Positions 41,463 through 51,688 of a DNA stretch of 64,000 nt are shown here, piece after piece. Positions within the stretch are counted from its first letter, which is position 1; the number at the start of each line of letters is the position of its first letter. The notes under the pieces were generated by a model that worked only from the letters and a program-made list of their open reading frames with translations, searched no databases and was not told where the DNA came from. The position numbers were made by a program, and so were the translations under genes. Origin of the DNA: Chaetoceros tenuissimus (Eukaryota > Bacillariophyta > Thalassiosirophyceae > Chaetocerotales > Chaetocerotaceae); the NCBI GenBank assembly GCA_021927905.1, contig BLLK01000049.1, forward strand, positions 177,073 to 241,072. The letters are read 5' to 3'.

Positions 41463-43733
41463 TTACTTCTTTGCCAATAGATAAGAGACGCCTTCTTGCC
41501 AAGGGCCATCATTACTGCGTTCTTGCTGAAAATACTTTAACAGCTCTTTATCGAAAGTCCGATCCTTTCCAGCAAAACATGCAAGTAATGAAACGTCTTT
41601 CTTGCTCATCAGTAGATCAAACACTCTTTTCTTGATCCAAGCAGATGATTGCTCATGTTGGAAATGTTGATGGAATGCTTCTTTCATTGGCCTACATCTT
41701 TGAATATCTTTGCCATGTTCCAATAAATACGAAACACCTTTAAAGAAAATTGCGCCAAACCTGTCATCATTCAAGAAATACTTGAAAAGCTCATTATCAA
41801 AGCTTGATTTCTTCCCAACGACAAATTCGAGTAGTTCTACATTGAGTCTCCTTGCCAAACCAACATTGCCTTTCCTTACCAAAACTTCAATCAATGTGTC
41901 CTTCATCCAATCAGATGATCGTTCTTTGAAAGAATAATAATAGAATAATTCTTCCATTGACCTAAAGGAATTCACAATATCTTTGCCGTTTTTCAATACA
42001 AAAGAGATACCCTCAAACCAACGACCGCAAATGCTTTGATCTATGCAATACTTGAGAAGGACATGATCGAAGCTTGAGTTCTTTCCAACGAAAAACTCAA
42101 GCAAAGCAAGATCTTTCTTGCTTTTCAATACCTCTACCAACCTTTGTTTTGTCAGGTCATTTGACTGTTCATAGTTAAATGTGCATCCATTGCCTACTAG
42201 ATATTCAAGTTTATCAAAATTTTTGAATTCGACATGCTTTTTCCCATTTGAAGAAATACTGATATCAGCTTCTTTCATAAGAATGTTGTATTCATGTCCA
42301 CTCCAAGGGCAACCGTCTTCGTGAGCATTCTTCATCATTTCTACAGAACCGTGTTTTGCAATGCGTGCCATAATATAAAGATCCCATGGAACAGCGATAC
42401 TACGCAGGAAATTGATGATATCAAGTTTTGGTATATGGAGGACCCAATTTATTAATCTTCCTCTTCTCCTGAACTCAAATCCTAAATTATGCAACAAACG
42501 ATAAACTTCTATATTTTCTGTGTCAGTTATTGCAGTTTCAACTCCGTAATGATCAAAGCTGTAACCTTTGTCAAAGCAATACTGAATCATTTCCAATGAA
42601 TTGCTTCCAATGGCATTTCTCATGACGGCCCATTCTTCAAAGTCTTCTTGTCCATGATTGTGAAGCCATAGTAGACTTTGGACATTGCCACACCTAACTG
42701 CATGATCACATAACGAAGTTCTTTTGAAATTTCTCTCGTATAGATCATAATAAAATTGATGCATATTGTCATATTCACTCATACAACCAATACTGTGCAA
42801 CCACTCCAATATTTCTAGTTTGCCATACTCTATTGCTGGTTTAACATACCTTTGAAGCCCTTCATGATAATGAAGTTCTTCATGAAGATACTTGAGAACA
42901 TGCAAATGGCCTCTCGCTACAATCTGAGAAAGTTTGACTACTCCTCTGTAACCATCATCATATATCTCCTCCTGTTCATCTGTATAGTAAAACTCATGAG
43001 CAAAGTTATCAAATTCTTCGTCGGTCTCATATCTTTGTTCTTCATCAGTATAAGATCCATCATAGCATTCGTAAATTGTTTTCTTCTTCATTTCCAGTAA
43101 AGCATTCAAGCGATACCCTTTTTTTACAGCAGCTCGCAAGATATCTAAATTCCCATTTACCGCTGCTGCTTTGATCACCTCATTTCTTTCCTCCGAAGAT
43201 TTGCACAGGTTCTCAAGACAGTGAATTGCGATTTTAACAGAAGTTGCCATTTCAAGATATGATGTCATTTGTCCAATATATATAGTCTTTTCCTGCCAGG
43301 GAAATGCTCTTTGCATAAAAGCTGTAATGAAGGCTTGTTGTAGCTTCTTGCATGTTAGACCTACTAATCCAAAATGGCCTTTACCTACATACGATAAACA
43401 TTTGTTCAGCACTTCGTCAGGTAAAGAATAAAGCGGAACCGATTCATTTTTGTGTTTCTTAGCCTTTTCTGCCTCCTCTACTTGTGTCATGAGAAGGTCT
43501 TTATACTTTTCGATGGCAGTGCCTACGTGCGATTGGACTTCTTCATAATCAATAATGAACTTTGTCTCTGGAAATTCATTGCACAAAGAAGATAACTTGT
43601 CAGATAATTCCTTGGCCCTTTTCGTGGTATCCTCAAAAGATGCCATAGTATCACTTGTCGTCATTACATTTATGCTTCGTTTCTTGTTCACTGTTTCCAG
43701 GTCGGATGACTGCTTCTTTATATTTGTGTTCAT
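41463..43733 (-). CDS. F-box-like/ankyrin array gene 2
   Basis: 756 residues from ATG 43733 (MNTNIKKQSS). The frame is open further upstream but crosses the promoter motif, so the later start is preferred. Layout: basic N terminus, helix FPETKFIIDYEEVQ, Lys/Glu coiled coil, F-box-like LPDEVLNKCLSYVG (104-117), then NEVIKAAAVNGNLDILRAAV and about ten ankyrin-like units (RYVKPAIEYGKLEILEWL, MMKNAHEDGCPW). The C-terminal module 'LLEFFVGKNSSFD...GISFVLKNGKDI' is present about three times, more than in any other member. It lacks the 'DDVKWAYENGC' tail of genes 3, 4 and 6-9. Closest to genes 1 and 5. Same predicted adaptor role. Confidence 0.82.
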   Translation of the reverse strand: MNTNIKKQSSDLETVNKKRSINVMTTSDTMASFEDTTKRAKELSDKLSSLCNEFPETKFIIDYEEVQSHVGTAIEKYKDLLMTQVEEAEKAKKHKNESVPLYSLPDEVLNKCLSYVGKGHFGLVGLTCKKLQQAFITAFMQRAFPWQEKTIYIGQMTSYLEMATSVKIAIHCLENLCKSSEERNEVIKAAAVNGNLDILRAAVKKGYRLNALLEMKKKTIYECYDGSYTDEEQRYETDEEFDNFAHEFYYTDEQEEIYDDGYRGVVKLSQIVARGHLHVLKYLHEELHYHEGLQRYVKPAIEYGKLEILEWLHSIGCMSEYDNMHQFYYDLYERNFKRTSLCDHAVRCGNVQSLLWLHNHGQEDFEEWAVMRNAIGSNSLEMIQYCFDKGYSFDHYGVETAITDTENIEVYRLLHNLGFEFRRRGRLINWVLHIPKLDIINFLRSIAVPWDLYIMARIAKHGSVEMMKNAHEDGCPWSGHEYNILMKEADISISSNGKKHVEFKNFDKLEYLVGNGCTFNYEQSNDLTKQRLVEVLKSKKDLALLEFFVGKNSSFDHVLLKYCIDQSICGRWFEGISFVLKNGKDIVNSFRSMEELFYYYSFKERSSDWMKDTLIEVLVRKGNVGLARRLNVELLEFVVGKKSSFDNELFKYFLNDDRFGAIFFKGVSYLLEHGKDIQRCRPMKEAFHQHFQHEQSSAWIKKRVFDLLMSKKDVSLLACFAGKDRTFDKELLKYFQQERSNDGPWQEGVSYLLAKK

Positions 43734-44180
43734 TCTTCCTTTTCCTGTATTTACAAATAGAAGTTGCGAAGAGTTTATATAAGCATATAATAGTACCTTA
43801 CATTTGCATGTTACATACCTCATCGACACACACCTGGCTGCTGTATTATGTGTGAGATGTGAGAGGCAATAAAAGGCGCGAAATACCAATGACGAGCCAA
43901 CGAAATTTAGGAAGCGGGAACGAGAAGAATAGCTATTTATAAAAGAAACAAATTGTTTATAAGAATAAAATAAACAACACAAAAGTAGGTACGCGAAACT
44001 CTCGACTCCAACCTTACGGCACCACGTGGTGTTGTTAACTCAAATGAGGCTGATGATTCCCATTGACATTGCTCTTGCATGTCATTGTGGCATCGAATCA
44101 AATTGGTTTGACCCGCATGACTTAAAGTTCCATTGATATTATTTCTTTTAGCTTTGTACCTCTTCATTATTTTTACATTT
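43734..44180. other. Intergenic with array promoter motif
   Basis: 447 nt; only the CCAATGACGAGC element and AT-rich sequence noticed. An antisense ORF of 83 codons here has no homology I can see. Confidence 0.4.
43886..43897 (-). promoter_or_regulatory. Array element CCAATGACGAGC, gene 2
   Basis: Identical 12-mer to that of gene 1, again after gcgcgaaa, 153 nt upstream of the ATG. Confidence 0.5.
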
Positions 44181-46397
44181 CTATGCAACTCTCATTTGCC
44201 GAAAAAGACAAAGTCTCTTACGATTGTTTATGTTTTCTCCATGTCCACCATAAGAATGTTCGAAGCACATTTCCAAAGCTTGGCTCACATGATCCTCTTT
44301 TTCCTTTTCGGAGTCAAATGTGAAACCTTCATCTACAAGAGACTTCAATTGAAGATTGTCTATTGCAACTAAGTCTGATGTCAAATGAATAAAACGATTC
44401 GACCGACTCCATTTAGGAAGCTCCATCATAGGTAGCATGTCATTCTCCTCAAAGAAATGACAATTTGCTTTCCATTCATCTCTTTCTCTGATTCCGCGAT
44501 GTTTCCATTCCTCTTCCACATAAGGAAAAGAGCCTCCTCCCTTACAACCATTTTCATAGGCCCATTTCACATCATCCAAATTATTGAAGCATGCTATTCT
44601 TGAAAGTAGGTGAGTTTTTCCAGACGGATCTAGACACCATGGCAAGCCTTGACTGTGGAAATATTTAAGAAAGTCCATACGATAAGAAAGTTTATTGAAC
44701 AATTCTTCGATGGATTTCAAGTTCTTTGCGGTATTGTTATTTTCCAACATATAACTGATACCTTCAGTCCAGAAATTACCCTGTGTGATCTCTTCTAAAA
44801 GGTTTCTGTCGAAGTTTGAGTCCTTCCCAACAAAAAAATCAAGTAGTACAAGTTCTTTTTGTTTGCGAAGAAGTTTCACTAGTTTGCTAATAAACCAGGA
44901 GCTAGAATATTTGAAGTCGAATTTGCAACCATTGTTCATGAGGTATTTGAATTTATCCAAACTCCATCCTTTATCAGACTCTAACAGTACTTTATATTCA
45001 TCTCCGTGAGCTGTCCAAGGGCAACCATTTTCATGAGCATACTTCATCATCTCTAGAGTGCCTTTTGCCACGATATCTTTCATAATTTCATCATCCCATG
45101 GAATAGAGATGCTATGGAGGAATTTGATGATTTCAAAGTTTTCCGCAATGTCATTACTATAACCAATCCATTTTTTCATTCTTCCTCCGAATTCATGGCC
45201 TACTTCGTGCAACAAACGATACAATTCTACACTTTTTCTTCTCATTGTTCCATAATAATTTTCTTTGTAAGCATTTACATCGTATCCCTTTTCAGAGCAA
45301 AACCTTATCATTTCGAACGAATTGCTACAAACTGCATAGTCCATTATAGAAGAATCCAAATAAAAGTCGAAGTCTTGATCTAAAAGCCATTTCAGCACTT
45401 CAACATTTCCGCTCCTGACAGCAAAATCGCAAAAGTAGAATGATTTATATTCATCTGCATCACCATTATCATGAACACGATTCAATTCGTCATCTTCATC
45501 TAAAAGGTCAATACTTTGTAGCCACTTCAATATTTCCAACTGACCATACTGGATTGCCGGTTTGATGTACCTTTGTAACCCCTTACGATAATTGAGTTCT
45601 TCGTATAAATATTTGAGTACATGCAAATGACCTCTTTCTACAAGCTTAGAAAGTTTGACTGTGTTCTCTTCATTTTTATTTGCAATGTAAATGTCGAGAG
45701 CACAGTCTTCCAATTCATATTCAGGAACATCCCAGTCAATTGCACTACGTTCCATGTAAGTATCATTGTGGACATCGTGAACTTCAAACTTTTTCATTTC
45801 AATTAATGGAAACAAATCGTAGCCAAATTTTACAGCATTTCTTAGAATATCAATATTTCCATTGACTGCTGCTGCTTTGAGTATCTCATCTTTTTGTTTC
45901 ATAGATTCACAGAGGTCACTAAGACAAAAATTAGCAATTTTCACCGATGTCGCCATTTCAAGAAAAGAGGTTTCTCTTCCAAAGTGTTTTGCATAAGCTT
46001 CATTGAGGCTCTTTGATGCCAGACCTACTAAAGCATAGTGACCTATACCGACATATGACAAGCAATTCTGGAACAACTCATCTGGAAGAGAATAAAGCGG
46101 CACTGATTCCTTGCTGTTGATCATTACTTTTCGCTTCTTAACTTCGCCTTTCTCCATGTCCTTCATTGTTTCGTCTTTATATTTTTGTACAGCTGTCTCT
46201 ATCGCAACTTCCTGCAACTTTTCCGAATCAAGAATGTACTTCATTTCTGGAAATTCTTCGCACAAAGAAGATATCTTTCTCGATAGTTCTTTGGCTCTTT
46301 TAGAGACATCAATAGACGCAAATGCATCACTTTTTGAAGTGATCTCTGCCCTCGCTCTTTTCACCGGTGACAAGTCGGAAGGTTCTAATTGAGTCAT
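44181..46397 (-). CDS. F-box-like/ankyrin array gene 3
   Basis: 738 residues from ATG 46397 (MTQLEPSDLSPVKRARAE). Helix FPEMKYILDSEKLQ, a Lys-rich coiled coil, then an F-box-like LPDELFQNCLSYVG (104-117, with F in place of VL's L). The ankyrin-like region begins DEILKAAAVNGNIDILRNAV and includes RYIKPAIQYGQLEILKWL and MMKYAHENGCPW. It has the long C-terminal tail with FLKYFHSQGLPWCLDPSG, DDVKWAYENGCKGG and the final SYGGHGENINNRKRL. Forms a closely related pair with gene 4. Its upstream region lacks the CCAAT/TGACG element. Adaptor role is inference. Confidence 0.82.
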   Translation of the reverse strand: MTQLEPSDLSPVKRARAEITSKSDAFASIDVSKRAKELSRKISSLCEEFPEMKYILDSEKLQEVAIETAVQKYKDETMKDMEKGEVKKRKVMINSKESVPLYSLPDELFQNCLSYVGIGHYALVGLASKSLNEAYAKHFGRETSFLEMATSVKIANFCLSDLCESMKQKDEILKAAAVNGNIDILRNAVKFGYDLFPLIEMKKFEVHDVHNDTYMERSAIDWDVPEYELEDCALDIYIANKNEENTVKLSKLVERGHLHVLKYLYEELNYRKGLQRYIKPAIQYGQLEILKWLQSIDLLDEDDELNRVHDNGDADEYKSFYFCDFAVRSGNVEVLKWLLDQDFDFYLDSSIMDYAVCSNSFEMIRFCSEKGYDVNAYKENYYGTMRRKSVELYRLLHEVGHEFGGRMKKWIGYSNDIAENFEIIKFLHSISIPWDDEIMKDIVAKGTLEMMKYAHENGCPWTAHGDEYKVLLESDKGWSLDKFKYLMNNGCKFDFKYSSSWFISKLVKLLRKQKELVLLDFFVGKDSNFDRNLLEEITQGNFWTEGISYMLENNNTAKNLKSIEELFNKLSYRMDFLKYFHSQGLPWCLDPSGKTHLLSRIACFNNLDDVKWAYENGCKGGGSFPYVEEEWKHRGIRERDEWKANCHFFEENDMLPMMELPKWSRSNRFIHLTSDLVAIDNLQLKSLVDEGFTFDSEKEKEDHVSQALEMCFEHSYGGHGENINNRKRLCLFRQMRVA

Positions 46398-46683
46398 TTT
46401 AATACATAGAAAATATTTTAGTATCAAGAAAGTCTAGCAGGAGCAATTCTAGACAACAACAACAACAAGAAATATGCATCTTCTCAAAAACCAAAAACGC
46501 ATGGGTACACAGCAAGACAGCAAGCAAGTGAGCTTGCTCAAGATAACGGTCGTAGACTAACGTTAAACTTGTATAAATTTAAGGTTAGTCTAGATAAATG
46601 AAAAGAAAATAAGCTTAAAGATAACATGACATTCATACAGACAATATACTTCATTTCTGGGAATATATTTTGTATAACGCAGA

Positions 46684-48990
46684 TTATCTTGTTCTTCTAG
46701 GGTACCTTGGTTCTTTTACTCTCATCTGCTGGAAAAGAGCAAGTCTCTTGCGATTGTTGATGTTTTCTCCATGTCCGCCATAAGAGTGTTCGAAGCACTT
46801 TTCCAAGGCTTGGCTTAGATGAGCCTCTTTCTCCTCTTCAGAGCGAAAGCTCAAACCTCCATCCACAAGACATTTCAATTCAGAATTGTCTATTCCAACT
46901 AAATCTGATCGAAGCTCATCTTCCCCCTCATCCTCATCCTCTAGAAGATTCATATTAGGTAGCATGTCATTCTCCTCAAAGAAATGACAATTCGCTCTCC
47001 ATTCATCTCTCTGTCTAATTCCCTTCTCTTCCCACTCCTCTTTTATGTAAGGAAACGATTGATCCCCTTTGCAACCATTTTCATATGCCCATTTCACATC
47101 ATCCAAATCATTGTAGCATGCTATTCTTGAAAGAAGATGAGTGTTTCCAGATGGATCTTTACACCATGGCAAGCCTTGACTGTGGCAATATTTCACGAAG
47201 TCTATGGCATGAGAAAATTTATTTAACAATTCTTCGATCGACTTAAATTTCTCAACATCTTTGCCCTTTTCCAAAATACAACAGATTCCTTCACACCAAA
47301 GGTCTTCTCTAGTGCTATACTGTAGAAAATACTTAAAAATCTGATTATAAAATTTTGAGTTCTCCCCAATGAAATATTGAAGCATTGCAAGATCTTTCTT
47401 CTTTCTCAATACTTCCATTAAAGATCGCTTGGTGAAATCACAGGGATATTCATGGTTAAATGTGCAACCATTTTCAATGAGAAATTGCAACTTCTCAAAT
47501 TCATCAAAGTTGACATGCATTTTTCCACCTGAAAACATACCAGTTCCATTATTTTGCCATACCAGAAGGTTTGCGTATTCCTGTCTGTCGCTTGTCCATG
47601 GGCAACCATCTCCATGAGCATACTTCACAATCTCAAGGGTGCCATATGCTGCAATGTCTTTCATAATTTTATCATCCCATGGAATGGAGATACTACGAAG
47701 GAACTTTAGGATATCAATTTCTTGCTCGATACAATATCCATTAACCCATGTATTAATCCCTCCTGTGAATTCAAAGCCTAGCTCGTGTAAGAAACGATAC
47801 ATTTCTACACTTTTTGCATCTTTGATATCATAACGATGCTCGCTCTCTTCAATACTGTATCCCTTATCAAAGCAAAATTGTATCATCTCTAATGATTTAC
47901 TGGAAATTGCATTACCCATGACACAATGCTCGTCATCAATTTTATATCCTTGGTCCAAGAGCCAGTGAAGCACTTCGACGCTTCCGCTCTTGACTGCACA
48001 GTCGCAGAAGTAGAATGGTTTAATCTCACATTCATCAGAATCATAATGATCACGATTCATGACGTCATCTTCATTTAAAGGGTCAATACTATGTAGCCAT
48101 TTCAAAATTTCGACTTGGTCATGCTGAATTGCTGGTTTGATGTACCTTTGCAACCCCTTACGATAATTGAGTTCCTCGTGAAGATACTTGAGTACATGCA
48201 AATGACCCCTCGCAACAAGTTGAGAAAGTTTGACCTGCGTTTTCATCATGTACGTGCTCGTCTTATTCTCACATGTGCTCATCCCATCCTCATCTGTGTA
48301 GTAAATATCAACATCATAAGGTTCGTATTCCCCTATCGTTATACCATTTTCGCCCTCTTCCTCATTCGCCAAATAACAATCTTCATATGCATCCTTCTTC
48401 ATTTCAATCAATGGAAACAAGTCGTAGCCATCTTTCACAGCAGCTTTTAAAATTACGACATTCCCATTTACTGCTGCTGCTCTGAACAGCTCATCCTTCT
48501 CATTTAAACATTTACAGAGATTGTCGAGACAATGATATGCTAGTTTGACAGATGTCGCCATTTCAAGATATGCTGTGTCTCGTCCAAATTCCTCTTTGTA
48601 AAAATTATGGAGCTTCTTGGATGTCAGGGCAACTGATCCATAATTGCCTCCACCGATATATGATAAACAAATTTGTAGCACTTCATCAGGTAAGGAATGA
48701 AGAGGTGACATTTCCGCTTTGCTATGTTTAGCTTCTTCCATCTCCGCATTCTTTACCATATCATCTTTATACTTTTGCACAGCAGCCTTTATCAAACTAT
48801 CTTGTAGCTGAAAAGAATCGAGAATATACTTCATCTCTGGAAATTCATTGCATAAAGAAGATATCTTCTCAGATAGTTCGTTTGCTCTTTTATTGACGTC
48901 GAAAGAGGCTAGAGAATCACTAGTGTTCTCCATTGTTGTTTTCGCTCTTTTCTTCGCTGGTGCAGACTTGCAAGCTTCAGTTGAACTCAT
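46684..48990 (-). CDS. F-box-like/ankyrin array gene 4
   Basis: 768 residues (MSSTEACKSAPAKKRAK). F-box-like LPDEVLQICLSYIG at 100-113, then DELFRAAAVNGNVVILKAAV, RYIKPAIQHDQVEILKWL, FCDCAVKSGSVEVLHWLL and IVKYAHGDGCPW. The tail matches gene 3 (FVKYCHSQGLPWCKDPSG, DDVKWAYENGCKGD, SYGGHGENINNRKRL) with an extra acidic insert (EDEDEGEDE). Intact with no frame breaks. Like gene 3 it lacks the shared promoter element, so the pair was probably duplicated together and is regulated differently (inference). Confidence 0.84.
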   Translation of the reverse strand: MSSTEACKSAPAKKRAKTTMENTSDSLASFDVNKRANELSEKISSLCNEFPEMKYILDSFQLQDSLIKAAVQKYKDDMVKNAEMEEAKHSKAEMSPLHSLPDEVLQICLSYIGGGNYGSVALTSKKLHNFYKEEFGRDTAYLEMATSVKLAYHCLDNLCKCLNEKDELFRAAAVNGNVVILKAAVKDGYDLFPLIEMKKDAYEDCYLANEEEGENGITIGEYEPYDVDIYYTDEDGMSTCENKTSTYMMKTQVKLSQLVARGHLHVLKYLHEELNYRKGLQRYIKPAIQHDQVEILKWLHSIDPLNEDDVMNRDHYDSDECEIKPFYFCDCAVKSGSVEVLHWLLDQGYKIDDEHCVMGNAISSKSLEMIQFCFDKGYSIEESEHRYDIKDAKSVEMYRFLHELGFEFTGGINTWVNGYCIEQEIDILKFLRSISIPWDDKIMKDIAAYGTLEIVKYAHGDGCPWTSDRQEYANLLVWQNNGTGMFSGGKMHVNFDEFEKLQFLIENGCTFNHEYPCDFTKRSLMEVLRKKKDLAMLQYFIGENSKFYNQIFKYFLQYSTREDLWCEGICCILEKGKDVEKFKSIEELLNKFSHAIDFVKYCHSQGLPWCKDPSGNTHLLSRIACYNDLDDVKWAYENGCKGDQSFPYIKEEWEEKGIRQRDEWRANCHFFEENDMLPNMNLLEDEDEGEDELRSDLVGIDNSELKCLVDGGLSFRSEEEKEAHLSQALEKCFEHSYGGHGENINNRKRLALFQQMRVKEPRYPRRTR

Positions 48991-49461
48991 TCTAGTTTCT
49001 TTCCAAATGGGTTAATAATGATAGTAACAAGTTCATTGCGTTGCTTGCTTCTTGCTAGTTTTTGCGCTTTTGCAGTTCGTTTTTGCTTTGGCCGCTTTGC
49101 CGCACATACTTGCGATACTTACATATTTAACGGTCATAAACCGTATAATTGATAAAAAGGAAATAAACTTGTAAATTATCTGATTGCATGAAGAGTGGAG
49201 AGTATTCAAGATGGAACTGATATTGAACTAAACCAAAGTAATGAAGTTTTATCCAATTCTGAAGATTGATATGATCTACAATCTCGTTTGAGCCAAATGT
49301 CATGCTTTTCAATGAAAAGTTTGACTGCAATTCGAAAAATCTGTTTTCAAAGTAAACTACAGTATCTTAAATTCTTCATAACGAGAAATGAATATATATA
49401 TGAAACAAGATTCCAGAACAGATATCATTATCTTTTAGGAGCAGAAGGCATCGGTCTAACA
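48991..49461. other. Intergenic, nothing recognised
   Basis: 471 nt between the gene 4 ATG and the early stop of gene 5. It may contain decayed tail sequence of gene 5, but I could not align it by eye. Confidence 0.35.
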
Positions 49462-51437
49462 CTATTTACCATTTTGTACTATATAGGAAACACCTTCATT
49501 CCAATGTTCTCCATAGCAATACTTAGAAAGCTGTTGATCAAAGCTTGTATTCTTTCCAACAACTAACTCAAGTAATGCAACTTCTTTCTGTTTACAAAGC
49601 AATTTCATCAAACTTTGTATGTTGCAATTATTGAATTTTTCATAGTCAAACTTGCAGCCATTACGAATGAGGTACTTGAATTTGTCAATAACCCATCCAT
49701 TGTCGTAATATAAACAATTGTATTCATCTCTTCGACTTGTCCAAGGGCAACCATCTTCACGAGCGCACTGAATCATTGCAACAGTACCATATTGCACAAT
49801 ATATTTCATGATTTCATTATCCCATGGAATAGAGATACTGCGAAGGAATTTCATAATATCAAAGTATTCAGCGATTCTATATGAACAACAGATCCACTCT
49901 TTCATTGTTCCTTTGAACTCAAAGCCTAACTCATGTACTAAACGATAGACTTCCATATTTTCTGATGCTTTGATTGCATTCCTAAATTTGCATTCATCAC
50001 CGCGAGTCGTCCAAGGGCAGCCATCTTCACGAACATACTGAATCATTTCAACAGTGCCATGTTCCACAAGTTCTGTCATGATTACATTATCCCATGGAAT
50101 AGAGATACTGCGAAGGAATTTGATAATATCAATATTACTCGCACAATTTCTACTGATCCACTCATTCATTGTTCCTTTGAACTGAAAGCCTAACTCGTGT
50201 AACAAACGATAGACTTTTATATTTCTTGTTTGATTGCTTTCTTATTATCGTAATAAGAAAACTCACAGATTCCTTCTCTACCAAAACAATATCGGATCAT
50301 TTCTAATGAATTAGTGCGAATTGCATCACTGAGACGAGGATATGGAGCGAATCCATTATTTGATAGCCACTCAAAACTTTCAAGATTAACACACTTGAAT
50401 GCATAATTTTGAAAAGAGAAACTCTTGTACTCTCTTTTATTTGTATCATAATACAATTCATGAAGGTCATCATCTTCTTCCATGCAACCAATGTCATGTA
50501 ACCACTTCAATATTTCGAGCTGACCATACTTGATTGCAGGTTTACAATACCTCTGCAATCCCCATTTATAATTGAGTTCTTCATGTAGGTATTTGAGAAC
50601 ATGCAAATGACCTCTCGACACGATTTGAGAAAGTTTGATTGTATAACTAGGTCGATAATCACATTCATCTGTGTAGTAAAAATCAATAGCATACTGTTCC
50701 CAGTCCTCTTCATTACAGTCATCGAAGCCAAACTCTAAATCATCCTCATCAAAGTAATTACCATCTGCATTGTAAATTGTGCATTTCTTTATTTCAACGA
50801 GAAGAGACAAATCATAGCCATCTTTTACAAGAGATCGCAAAACATCTAGATTACCATTCACTGCTGCTGCTTTCAAAATATTCTTTCTTTCTTCCGGATA
50901 TTTACATAGATTGTCAAGAAAGTAGTTCACTACATTGACAGATGTCGCAACTGCAACATAATTTGTTATCCGCCGATATTCATTAGTGTAGATTCTGTGT
51001 AGCTTCTTCGATACGAGACCTAATACTCCATAATGGCCTTTACCTACAAACGATATGCAATTCTGTAATACTTCATCCGGTAGAGAGTAAAGTGGAACTG
51101 ATTCCTCTTTTTCAACTTTGCGTTTTTTAGCTTCATTCGCCTCCACAAGTTGCACTTCTTGCAACATTGTATCTTTGTACTGTTGTACAGCTGTCTTTAC
51201 TACATCTGCTTGCAACTTTTCAGACGCAAGAATGAATTCCATCTCTGGAAATTTCTTATACAAAGAAGATAACTTTTTTGATAATTTCTTTGCTCGTTTG
51301 CGAACATCAATAGAAGCTAATAGAGTACTAGCTGTTGAGAGATCAGATGTACTTGTAGCGATGTTTGCTCCTCTTGCTCTTTTCTTCTTCGCCGTTGCCA
51401 GCTCGGAAGATCGCTCCTTGCTCTTGTTTAGATCCAT
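49462..51437 (-). CDS. F-box-like/ankyrin array gene 5 (frame break, internal duplication, short tail)
   Basis: Start at ATG 51437 (MDLNKSKERSSELATAKKKRAR). F-box-like LPDEVLQNCISFVG at 119-132, then NILKAAAVNGNLDVLRSLV and ankyrin-like units. The frame breaks at about 50224-50231; one added A gives KKAIKTRNIKVYRLLHEL, matching paralogues. Beyond it, a stretch of 90 codons is present twice with an exact 270-bp period (HELGFQFKGTMNEW / HELGFEFKGTMKEW; EDGCPWTTRG / EDGCPWTSRR). The protein stops after GVSYIVQNGK, as in genes 1 and 2, without the WAYENGC tail. It may be decaying or carry an assembly error. Otherwise same family and predicted role. Confidence 0.72.
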
Positions 51438-51597
51438 TCTTGCTTCTATCCTTTTGTACAATAGATTTGTATATTATTTAAGATATCACTGTATTCACAT
51501 ACTCGTATATGAAGAGGGTGGCAAAGTGGCAAAAAGAATCTCTTTGTTGTCATCACGTCATCACAGCATCATAGCAGACGGAAAAAGTGCGCGAAAC

Positions 51598-51609
51598 CCA
51601 ATGTCAAGC
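51598..51609 (-). promoter_or_regulatory. Array element CCAATGTCAAGC, gene 5
   Basis: Variant of the array motif, again preceded by gcgcgaaac, 161 nt upstream of the ATG. Confidence 0.4.
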
Positions 51610-51688
51610 ATGTAGTCATAAGGATTAATAGCTGTCTAGACGACGTACTTCATGTATGTCATTGAAAATAATGAAGTAGACCTATTTC

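Noticed and set aside
43734-43982. N-terminal extension of array gene 2
   Set aside because: It reads through the conserved upstream element and has no counterpart in paralogues; ATG 43733 matches the family start.
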